Of a stretch of DNA of 38,343 bases, positions 1 to 6,792 are shown piece after piece. The DNA lies in the NCBI GenBank assembly GCA_030832235.1, contig JAURJO010000110.1:1-38343 (forward strand), written 5' to 3'. Position 1 is the stretch's first letter. Every line of letters begins with the position of its first letter. A model generated the notes under the pieces. It made no database searches. It was not told the origin of the DNA and saw nothing but the letters and a program-made list of their open reading frames with translations. A program made the position numbers and the translations under genes. This DNA is from Verrucomicrobiota bacterium. Its GTDB lineage: Bacteria; Verrucomicrobiota; Verrucomicrobiia; Opitutales; Opitutaceae.

Positions 1-306
1 CCCCTTCACGTCGATTTCGTCCACGTCGATCTTTCCGCCCGAAATGTACGCCCACGCCGAGTAGCGGGCGGATACCTCTCCTACCTCAAGGGCGAGACCG
101 GGCTGCTTCAGCTTAACACCGCGGACGGTGGCCGAGGAGAACCCGGCCGCGACCTCGCCGACCTCAAGATTCAGGTCAGGCTGGCCCGCAAGGGCCTTGC
201 GCACGGCCCAGGTCTGGAATCCCGAGCTGAGCGCGACAGCGCCGGCGATGACGACCAGCGTGAGCAGTGAACCGAGGGCGATGATGACGATCTTCGCGGC
301 TTTCAT
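1..306 (-). CDS. AsmA-like membrane-anchored protein, N-terminal part
   Basis: The reverse strand reads open from an ATG at 306 to the window edge, giving 102 residues. The protein starts MKAAKIVIIALGSLLT and has one hydrophobic segment (about residues 5-27), the signal anchor of an inner-membrane protein. After it comes a pattern of short beta-strands, including LEVGEVAAGFSSATVRGVKL and a second LEVGEVSARYSAW-type strand, like AsmA/DUF748-type proteins that reach into the periplasm. The family is linked to envelope lipid transport and outer-membrane assembly, but this fragment is too short to fix the role. The C-terminal part lies outside the window. It is on the same strand as the downstream sulfatase, 153 bp away, with no sign of coupling. 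Confidence 0.6.
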   Translation of the reverse strand, partial: MKAAKIVIIALGSLLTLVVIAGAVALSSGFQTWAVRKALAGQPDLNLEVGEVAAGFSSATVRGVKLKQPGLALEVGEVSARYSAWAYISGGKIDVDEIDVKG

Positions 307-413
307 GGTAAGCCTGACACCAGTCCTCTCAACGGGTTGCTGCGACAAGTGAAAATCCCGCCTTACCGCACGCTGGGCGGACTATCCCGGCCTAGCGATT
401 TTGATCCCCGCCG

Positions 414-432
414 CCTGCCCCCGCGGGGCAGG
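414..432 (-). terminator. GC-rich hairpin downstream of the sulfatase
   Basis: An 8-bp perfect stem (414-421 with 425-432, CCTGCCCC/GGGGCAGG) with a 3-nt loop lies 28 bp beyond the sulfatase stop codon on the minus strand. There is no clear U-tract, so it is at best a weak or Rho-assisted terminator. Confidence 0.35.
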
Positions 433-459
433 TTGGCGAAACTTGCCCCGAGACCTACG

Positions 460-1806
460 TCACTTGCCCGAGGGGGGCGATTGCCATGGCACGGCGCCGC
501 CGCGTTGAATGTGCAGCGCGAGACGGGACTGGAGTTCGCGGGCGACGCGTTGGTTCTGCGCGAACACATTGTTCCTCTCCTGCGGATCCTCGCGGAGGTT
601 AAACAGCTCGAGCGGGGAATAGGGTGTGTTCTGCGTGATCTTCCAATCGCCGCGGACCAGCGCGTGGTAATCCTTGCCGCCGTAAGCCGGGCCGCCTTCG
701 CGACGCACGAAGTAAAGTTCGCGCTCGGCGGTAGCCGGTGCCGCGCCGCGCAGGATCGGCACGAGGCTCAAGGCGTCGGTTCCCGCCGGCACGGGCCGGC
801 CGGCCGCTTCGAGGCAGGTGGCAAAGAGATCGAACAGGAGCCCGGCGTAGGTGCTCTCCGTGCCGGGCTTGGCTACGCCGGGCCAGCGGACGATGAAGGG
901 CACGCGCAAACCGCCGTCGTAGTGGCTCTGTTTTCCGTCGCGCCACGGGTCGTTGTTGTTCGCGTGCGGCAGCGAGCCGCCGTTGTCGGAACTGAACGCG
1001 ACCAGCGTGTTCCCCTCGAGGCCGGTTTCGCGGAGCGTCGCCAGCACGCGACCGATGCCGTCGTCCATGTGCTCCACCAGCGCGACCGTGGCGGCGCGCG
1101 GGGCTGGCAGACCCGGGTTCCGTTCCTTCACGCGGGCTAGAGCTTCGGCGGGCGGCTCGATCGGAGAGTGCGGGGCGTTGTAGGCAAGATAGAGGAAGAA
1201 TGGTTTTCCCTCGGCCCCGCGCGCGCGGAGGTACTCGCAGGTCCAGTTCGTGAAAAGGTCGGTGGCGTGGCCGGTCGGGGTGATCATCTCGCGGTTGCGC
1301 CGGAGGTAATTGTTTCCGTGCCGCAGGTGCGTCGTGTAGCTGTCCATCATGTCCCCAAGGAAGCCGTGGAAGAAATCAAAGCCTCGGTCGTTGGGTAGGT
1401 TCGGTGCCTCGAGCCCTAGGTGCCACTTTCCAATGATCGCCGTGTGGTAGCCGGCGGGGCGGAGCAGGTCGCCGATCGTGGGCACGCCCGGTGCAAGGTG
1501 ACCCCAGGAATTGGCAGGCGCGGTGCGGATTACCCCGGGCACGCCCACGCGGTCGGGAAAGCGCCCCGTGAGCAGCGCGGCGCGCGAAGGTGAGCACACG
1601 GTGCAATTGGCCCGCATGCCGGTGAAGCGCACGCCTTCGGCGGCGAGGCGGTCGATATTTGGCGTACGCACGTCGGCGCCGCGGCGGAAGGAGCCGACGT
1701 CGCCGTAGCCGAGGTCATCGGCGAGAATGACGATGAAGTTCGGCGGTTGGGCGGCGACTGGCAGAGTGAGAGCGGCTAAGAGGCCGAGCAGGGTGGCGAT
1801 GCGCAT
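460..1806 (-). CDS. Exported sulfatase (arylsulfatase family, formylglycine-dependent)
   Basis: Length is 448 residues, normal for type I sulfatases. Residues 1-19 form a signal peptide ending in VAA, so the enzyme acts outside the cytoplasm. Metal-binding aspartates are seen in ILADDLG (D30, D31). The sulfatase signature CSPSR starts at C71, which would be converted to formylglycine, and continues as AALLTGR. GKWHLG (K127, H129) and a later FSSDNGG supply the usual active-site lysine, histidine and metal-binding Asp/Asn. It would hydrolyse sulfate esters, probably from sulfated sugars. The PfkB kinase gene ends 36 bp upstream on the same strand, and an MFS transporter precedes that, which suggests one catabolic unit. 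No formylglycine-generating enzyme is in the window. The substrate cannot be read from sequence. Confidence 0.93.
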   Translation of the reverse strand: MRIATLLGLLAALTLPVAAQPPNFIVILADDLGYGDVGSFRRGADVRTPNIDRLAAEGVRFTGMRANCTVCSPSRAALLTGRFPDRVGVPGVIRTAPANSWGHLAPGVPTIGDLLRPAGYHTAIIGKWHLGLEAPNLPNDRGFDFFHGFLGDMMDSYTTHLRHGNNYLRRNREMITPTGHATDLFTNWTCEYLRARGAEGKPFFLYLAYNAPHSPIEPPAEALARVKERNPGLPAPRAATVALVEHMDDGIGRVLATLRETGLEGNTLVAFSSDNGGSLPHANNNDPWRDGKQSHYDGGLRVPFIVRWPGVAKPGTESTYAGLLFDLFATCLEAAGRPVPAGTDALSLVPILRGAAPATAERELYFVRREGGPAYGGKDYHALVRGDWKITQNTPYSPLELFNLREDPQERNNVFAQNQRVARELQSRLALHIQRGGAVPWQSPPSGK

Positions 1807-1842
1807 GGCGGGAATCCTTGAGGGTAAGGGATGAGCTGCCCG

Positions 1843-2724
1843 TCAGGCGGCGGGTTCGGGAAACTCCGCGATGCCGGGATGGGCGGCATTGGCCGCCGCG
1901 TAGGGCAGCGCGTGGCGCACGGCCTCGTCGAGGGTGCCACCTCGCTGGTAGAGCGCGGTGAGCACGCACGCGAACAGGACGTCGCCGGAGCCGGTGGGAG
2001 AAACCTCGGTGACCTTGGGCGGCAGGAAAGTCCGTTCGCCCGCGGCGTCGCGTACACGCACCGGCGCGGGGCCGTCGGTCACGATCCAGCGGGATGCGCC
2101 GGTAACGCTGCCGGAGCAGACGTTTTCCGGGAGACCGGCGAACTCCTGCGCGTTGATCTTCACGAGGTCCGGGCGGAGAGACGCGAGGTCGGCCAGGGCC
2201 GGCCCGTAGGTATCGACTGCGAGCGCCGCGCGGCGGGCCCAGCGCGCGAGCGCGTCGCGCAATGGTGCGAAGGCGGGTGTCGCCCAGCCCGGCAGACTGC
2301 CGCACACCGCGAGCACCGTGCCGGCAGGCTGGGCGTCGAGGAACGCCGCGCAGGCGGCGGCCGCCGTCGCGTCGGGCGGAACGTCAGGCCCGAGAAATGT
2401 CGTCTCTGGCCGGTTGGCGGCGCGGACCACGGTCCCGGCGCGGGTGGCGCCAGTCGTGCGGAAGACCCGGTGATGAAAACCACGGGCTTGCAGCCACTCC
2501 TCGCATTCGGTTCCGGTGGCGCCGCCCGCAAAGCAGAGCGCCGTGTGGGGCGCGCCGAGACGCCGGAGCATCCGCGCGACGTTGATGCCCTTGCCGCCGA
2601 CCTGGAACGACTCCGCGCGGGCGCGTTGCGTCGCGCCGGGTGACCACGTGTCGAATTCGAGGGTGCGCTCCGCGAGGAGGTTTCCGGTGAGCGTGAGGAT
2701 CAGCGGGGTGGGGGCGGCGGTCAT
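1843..2724 (-). CDS. PfkB-family sugar kinase (1-phosphofructokinase/tagatose-6-P kinase-like)
   Basis: This 293-residue ribokinase-fold kinase has the two PfkB landmarks. GGKGINVAR at 43-51 is the form typical of the FruK/LacC branch, and SPTGSGD near the C-terminus contains the catalytic base D248 and the anion hole. It transfers phosphate from ATP to a sugar or sugar phosphate in the cytoplasm. The ATG at 2724 was chosen because it overlaps the TGA of the MFS gene (bases 2721-2724), a typical translational coupling. An open frame continues upstream to 3693 but lies antiparallel inside the MFS coding region in another phase and does not look like protein. With the transporter before it and the sulfatase after it, a role in using a desulfated sugar is plausible. 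The exact substrate is unknown. Confidence 0.9.
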   Translation of the reverse strand: MTAAPTPLILTLTGNLLAERTLEFDTWSPGATQRARAESFQVGGKGINVARMLRRLGAPHTALCFAGGATGTECEEWLQARGFHHRVFRTTGATRAGTVVRAANRPETTFLGPDVPPDATAAAACAAFLDAQPAGTVLAVCGSLPGWATPAFAPLRDALARWARRAALAVDTYGPALADLASLRPDLVKINAQEFAGLPENVCSGSVTGASRWIVTDGPAPVRVRDAAGERTFLPPKVTEVSPTGSGDVLFACVLTALYQRGGTLDEAVRHALPYAAANAAHPGIAEFPEPAA

Positions 2725-4142
2725 CGCGGGTCGCGTTGGGCTCGGTAAAACACGTGGTTCACGAGGAAGCCGAGGCCGAAGACGCCGCTGAGCGTGCGGA
2801 TGTTGCGCATGGCGCCGAAAACCATCGTGAGCGGGCTCGCGCGCGGCTCGCGCACCCGCAGGAGCAGCGCGCAGCCGAGCAGGGCCAGCACCGGTTGCAC
2901 GAGGAAGCACAGGTGGTGCACCGCGAAGGCGTCGGACCAGCGCGCGAGCGCCCACGTGAGCACCAGCCCGCCGGTGACGGGCGCGATCGCGGCGACGAGC
3001 GAGGTGATCGCGAGGTTGAGCCCGATGGCCAGGTTGCGGGCCTCGAGGGGGAGCAGGCGCAGCAGCAGCGTGAACTGGCCGAGGATGAAGCCCGCGCCCG
3101 TCGCGCCGCCCCAGATCCACATCCCGTAGAGCAGGGCGCGGTTCTCGAGGTTGAGGAAGCACCAGGCGAAGTTCTGCACCTGCCAGAGGATGAGCGACAC
3201 TGCCATAACGGGACGGTTGCCGAAGCGGTCGAGCAGGCGTCCCCACGCCGGCAGCGAGAGCGCGCCGCTCAGCTGCGCGAGCGTGGCGAGCAGGCCGACG
3301 TCGAATGCCGAAAGTTCCAGCTGTTCGAACATGAACACATGGTAGAATGGCCCGAAGCAATTGGCGGCGAAGGACCACACCGCGCCGAACGCGATGAAGA
3401 CGAGCAGCGAACGCGCGCCGAGCACGAGGCGCAGTTGCTCGCCGAGCGCGCTGGGCTCCGACGGCGGCGCGCGCCGCGCACGGGTCGGGCTGATCCATTG
3501 CCAACGCAGCGAGAACACACGCATGACGCAGGCGCCGGCGATCAGCGCCTGGAAGACGGGGATCGCGTAGTCCCACTGCGCCAGCGACCAGCCGGCGACC
3601 AGCATGAAAACGAGCGTCGAAAACTGCAGCGTGCCGTTGCGGCGGCCGAAGTATTTTCCGCGGATGCGGTACGGCACCCATTCCTGGATCCACGCGTTCC
3701 AGGAAACACCCGCCACCGCCCCGAAGCAGCTCGTGACGAGAAACCAGACCGACAGCCAGAGTCCGGCCACGCCGGGATCATTGCGCGGGATGTATGGCAG
3801 CAGCACCCCGAACAGCGCCCAGCACGCGAGGTGGAGCGACGCCGCGCCAACGCAGATCACCTTGGGCGGACGCCAGCGTGCGAGGAAGCCGGCGATGAAG
3901 ATCTGGAGGAAGTTGCCGAGGAACGGCAGCGCGCTAACCAAGCCGATCGTCGTCTTCGGCAACGCGAACGCCTTGGCGACCAGCGCTGTCATGAACACGT
4001 TCACCGGCAGCGACATCGTGACGATCGGCATCGCCATCACGCCCTCGGCTGTGCCCAGGCGCAGCGACCTAAGCAGGTCGGCCTTGTGCTGTTGGGCGTT
4101 GGCGCGCGAGAGGGCGGCGTTCACGCCGGGTTGGTGCGTCAT
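2721..4142 (-). CDS. MFS transporter
   Basis: A 473-residue integral membrane protein with about 11-12 hydrophobic segments. The cytoplasmic loop WNAWIQEWVPYRIRGKYFGRRN-like stretch (arginine-rich, after the fourth or fifth helix) matches the form of the MFS motif common in Verrucomicrobiota and Planctomycetota. The ATG at 4142 (MTHQPGV) is preferred. The frame stays open to 4277, but the extra 45 residues are low-quality and run into the repeat region at 4264. The gene overlaps the PfkB kinase by 4 bp, so transporter and kinase are almost certainly co-translated. It probably imports a mono- or oligosaccharide, which is an inference from the neighbours. Confidence 0.88.
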   Translation of the reverse strand: MTHQPGVNAALSRANAQQHKADLLRSLRLGTAEGVMAMPIVTMSLPVNVFMTALVAKAFALPKTTIGLVSALPFLGNFLQIFIAGFLARWRPPKVICVGAASLHLACWALFGVLLPYIPRNDPGVAGLWLSVWFLVTSCFGAVAGVSWNAWIQEWVPYRIRGKYFGRRNGTLQFSTLVFMLVAGWSLAQWDYAIPVFQALIAGACVMRVFSLRWQWISPTRARRAPPSEPSALGEQLRLVLGARSLLVFIAFGAVWSFAANCFGPFYHVFMFEQLELSAFDVGLLATLAQLSGALSLPAWGRLLDRFGNRPVMAVSLILWQVQNFAWCFLNLENRALLYGMWIWGGATGAGFILGQFTLLLRLLPLEARNLAIGLNLAITSLVAAIAPVTGGLVLTWALARWSDAFAVHHLCFLVQPVLALLGCALLLRVREPRASPLTMVFGAMRNIRTLSGVFGLGFLVNHVFYRAQRDPR

Positions 4143-4263
4143 GCGCGCCGGACCGGCAAGGGCAATTGGCCCGGACCGGTGGCGGAGCGCCGGGGCCGTG
4201 CTGCAGGATTTGCCCTCGAGTCCCTCCACTTGCGTCGGCCTGAAAGTCTCTGGTTTTGAGCAA

Positions 4264-4292
4264 CCACGGATGGACACGGATTAACACGGATT
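4264..4292. repeat. Phased CGGAT repeat, module a, copy 1
   Basis: Three GGAT boxes start at 4268, 4278 and 4288, exactly 10 nt apart, each preceded by CAC. The block is non-coding and sits in the 408-bp gap (4143-4550) between the MFS gene and the glycosylase gene. A matching block is at 23181-23210. Confidence 0.8.
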
Positions 4293-4302
4293 CAGCCCGG
4301 CT

Positions 4303-4327
4303 CGGGTGTAGCCGCGGCCGATCGCCG
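4303..4327. repeat. GGTGTAGCCG box with adjoining hairpin
   Basis: Read on the minus strand, CCGCGG-CGATCGG-CCGCGG forms a 6-bp hairpin followed directly by CTACACC. The same arrangement, a stem closing strand directly followed by CTACACC, occurs in the two structured elements at 9679-9772 and 23452-23537. The rest of those elements was not found here, so this may be a diverged or partial relative. Confidence 0.4.
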
Positions 4328-4385
4328 CGGAGCATGCGGTTGGTCTGACGGCCGAAGGTGACTCTGAATCGCTCCGCATTTTTTT

Positions 4386-4416
4386 CACCGCGGATTTCAC
4401 GGATGGCGCGGATGAA
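4386..4416. repeat. Phased CGGAT repeat, module b, copy 1
   Basis: Three GGAT boxes start at 4392, 4401 and 4410, a 9-nt period, preceded by TTTTTTCACC. It lies about 120 bp after module a, the same geometry as the copy at 23300-23328. The gap also shares an 11-nt word, ACGGCCGAAGG, at 4348 and 23265. Confidence 0.8.
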
Positions 4417-4550
4417 TGAGAGAAGCTGTAGCTACTTCGGGATGAAATGAGCGGTCGGATTTGAACAGGAAGGCCGGGAAGTGCGGGAAGGCGGTGGCCG
4501 CGGTTCGGCAGGAATTGCGCGGGCGGGAGACCCGCGGCACGATTCGTGGC

Positions 4551-5129
4551 GTGCCTTCCTCGGTTGTCCCTTCCGCCGTTTTCCAGCGTCGCGCGACCGT
4601 CGCGCAGGCGCGCTGGTTACTGGGGAAGCACCTGGTGCGGCGGCACGCCGACGGCCGGATGGAGTCCCGAATCATCACCGAAACCGAGGCTTACGACGGT
4701 GAGCGTGACCTGGCTTGTCACGCCCGCGTCGGCCGTACCGACCGTACCGAGGTGATGTATGCTGCCGGGGGAGTTTGGTACGTGTATTTGTGCTACGGCG
4801 TTCATGAGATGTTGAACCTTGTGGTCGGTCCGGCCGATTGGCCCGCGGCGGTGTTGATTCGCGGGCTGGAGGGCGTCTCGGGTCCTGGGAGGCTCACGCG
4901 GGCTCTCGGCATCGGACGCCATTTGAATGGTGCGGCGGCTTGTGACCCAGTCACCGGACTCTGGATCGAAGACCGTGGCGTGCAGGTGGCGCCGCGAACG
5001 ATCGTGGCGGGGCCGCGGGTAGGTGTTGAGTTCGCCGGACCGGTTTGGGCGGCGAAGCCGTGGCGCTTCAGTCTGAACGCTGATCCGCGAGGCGGGCCTG
5101 CGCGGCCGCGAGCACCGACTCGGGGCTGA
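4551..5129 (+). CDS. DNA-3-methyladenine glycosylase (AAG/MPG family)
   Basis: This 192-residue protein would excise alkylated purines such as 3-methyladenine as the first step of base-excision repair. The segment reading ITETEAYDGERDLACHA carries the catalytic glutamate of the family. It is followed by TEVMYAAGG and WYVYLCYGVHEMLNLV, the usual DNA-binding and base-pocket strands, and by AVLIRGLEG and GPGRLTRALGI. No ATG is available. The GTG at 4551 gives the usual bacterial length, with about 20 residues before the LLG segment. A TTG at 4461 would add 30 residues of poor quality. Its 3' end overlaps the opposing GT9 gene by 62 bp. Confidence 0.9.
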   Translation: MPSSVVPSAVFQRRATVAQARWLLGKHLVRRHADGRMESRIITETEAYDGERDLACHARVGRTDRTEVMYAAGGVWYVYLCYGVHEMLNLVVGPADWPAAVLIRGLEGVSGPGRLTRALGIGRHLNGAAACDPVTGLWIEDRGVQVAPRTIVAGPRVGVEFAGPVWAAKPWRFSLNADPRGGPARPRAPTRG

Positions 5130-5964
5130 GCGTTGAAAGGTCGGCTGCCTCCCGCAGTACCCGCACCCGTGGCGACGGCGGGGCCCAGGTCGCGGGATCC
5201 GTGGGGCCGAACAGCAGGACGCAGCGGGCGCCGCAACCGGCGGCGAGGTGGCTGATGCCGGAGTCGTGTCCGAGAAACAGTCGGCAGCCCGCCAGTTCCA
5301 CGATCAGTTCCTCGAGGTTTTTTCCCCTGAGCGTGGCGATGCCCGCGGTCGAAAGACCTTGGGCGTCCCAGCGCGCGACCTCCGCCTCGCCGAGGATAAA
5401 AACGGGGCGGATCGGGAGTTCACATGCGACACGAAGCCAGTTCGCCAGCGGCCAGTTCTTCCGCGGCGAACCGCTGCCGGGATGAATGAGAATCGAAGAA
5501 CGTTCGCGCGAGGTGGGTGCCGCGGGGGGGAGCGGGTAAATCAGCGGACCCGGTTGCAGGCCCAACGGGGTCAGGGCGGCTTGAAAATGGCCGGCTGCCG
5601 GTCCGTTTCCGGGCGGGGGCAGCGCCGGCGCCTCCAGGAAGACTTGCCCGGTGCGCGTTGGGAAATGCCGCCGCACCGCGCCGTCCGGGTCGGGCCAGAA
5701 GTTCAGCACCAAATCAAAGCTCGAGAGCCACTCCGCCAACGATCCCGGCAAGGGGCCCGCCTCGTGCAAGGGCGCCCAGCGACCCTCGTGTTGAGATAGG
5801 AGTTCCGAGATCAGACCACGCGCCAGAGCGATGCTTGCCGCCGTGGTGTTGCCGACCAACGTGAGGTGCGCCTCCGGCCAGTGTTGCCGCAGGAGCGCCA
5901 AAGCCGGCAGCGTGACGATCAGGTCGCCGAGCGCACCGCCTCTAAGGACGAGGATCCGGCGCAT
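5068..5964 (-). CDS. Glycosyltransferase family 9 (heptosyltransferase-like)
   Basis: This 298-residue GT-B enzyme starts MRRILVLRGGALGDLI, the GT9 N-terminal loop that contacts the sugar nucleotide. The middle has HPGSGSPRKNWP, the classical WaaC/WaaF-type donor-site motif, and FLGHDSGISHLAAGCG followed by LLFGPTDPATWAP near the C-terminus. It probably adds a heptose or related sugar to a surface glycan such as the LPS core at the inner face of the cytoplasmic membrane. The ATG at 5964 gives the normal GT9 start; the longer open frame to 6066 encodes an arginine-rich tail that is the DUF3108 gene in another phase. The start overlaps the DUF3108 gene by 23 bp. Acceptor unknown. Confidence 0.88.
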   Translation of the reverse strand: MRRILVLRGGALGDLIVTLPALALLRQHWPEAHLTLVGNTTAASIALARGLISELLSQHEGRWAPLHEAGPLPGSLAEWLSSFDLVLNFWPDPDGAVRRHFPTRTGQVFLEAPALPPPGNGPAAGHFQAALTPLGLQPGPLIYPLPPAAPTSRERSSILIHPGSGSPRKNWPLANWLRVACELPIRPVFILGEAEVARWDAQGLSTAGIATLRGKNLEELIVELAGCRLFLGHDSGISHLAAGCGARCVLLFGPTDPATWAPPSPRVRVLREAADLSTLSPESVLAAAQARLADQRSD

Positions 5965-6730
5965 GGCTCTTCGTCGCCGTCGGCGGAGTGTACGATTCCA
6001 GCACGGCGGTGCCTTTCCCGATCTTGAACTCGACCTCGAATTTAACCGGCAGCCGCCGGGGATCATCGGCGATCCAGACGCGCACCGTGCTGCCGCGCTT
6101 GAACATGCCTTTCGGCGGCGTCCGCTCCATCCGCGGTTCGAGCACCGCGGTGCGGAAAGTGCCGAGCGGCGTGCGCACCTCCTCGGTGCCGGCGTGATGG
6201 ACCGTGAGCTCGTAGAAATCGTTGGCGAAGAGCACGAGCGCCTCGCGACTGCCGCCGGGCGCGAGGTTCCACGTGCGGGTCTGCAGCAAACCCATGATTA
6301 GATCCGTGGGTTCGCCGTCCGGCATTCGCAGGAGCTGGGGTTTTCCGGCGGACTTCGGACCGGAGTAGGTCGCCTCACGGCGTTCGTGGTCGAATGTCAC
6401 CGCGGTCTCCGTCCGCTTCTCGCGCTGCACGCTGGTCTCGCGCAGCGAAAGCAGGTGGCCGTTCGTGAGATCGAAGACGCAGGTCTCCTCCGCGTCGAAG
6501 GGCAGGAGCATCCGCGCGAGTCGGCGCGTGGTGGTGGTCGTCGTCACGACCAGGCGAGGCGTGTCGCTTCTGCCGTCGGCGCGGACCGCGTTGACAGTGA
6601 TTTCCCCCGCACCCGGCACGATCACCCAGGAAACGCGGTACGTGAGCTTCTCCCCGTCGCGGAACGCGAGCTCGGCGGCGGTCGCCGCGGGCAAGGCGGC
6701 GATCAGTAAAAGAAGAGGGCGGATCAGCAT
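5942..6730 (-). CDS. DUF3108 domain protein, exported
   Basis: A 262-residue protein with a signal peptide (MLIRPLLLLIAALPAATAAE). The mature part, starting LAFRDGEKLTYRVSWVIVPGAGE, is the DUF3108 pattern. It goes on with a threonine-rich strand, FDLTNGHLLSLRETS, and a C-terminal VWIADDPRRLPVKFEVEFKIGKGTA-type strand. The family is predicted to be an envelope beta-sandwich of unknown function, often near cell-envelope genes. The ATG at 6730 was chosen because it begins a clear signal peptide; the frame runs on to a TTG at 6796 that overlaps the ligase stop. It shares 23 bp with the GT9 gene, so the two are probably co-expressed. Confidence 0.85.
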   Translation of the reverse strand: MLIRPLLLLIAALPAATAAELAFRDGEKLTYRVSWVIVPGAGEITVNAVRADGRSDTPRLVVTTTTTTRRLARMLLPFDAEETCVFDLTNGHLLSLRETSVQREKRTETAVTFDHERREATYSGPKSAGKPQLLRMPDGEPTDLIMGLLQTRTWNLAPGGSREALVLFANDFYELTVHHAGTEEVRTPLGTFRTAVLEPRMERTPPKGMFKRGSTVRVWIADDPRRLPVKFEVEFKIGKGTAVLESYTPPTATKSHAPDPRP

Positions 6731-6792
6731 GTAACCGGAGTGAACTTGTCCCGCCCGTTGCGGTGTGACGAGCGCGCAAAGGCGGGACTGCT

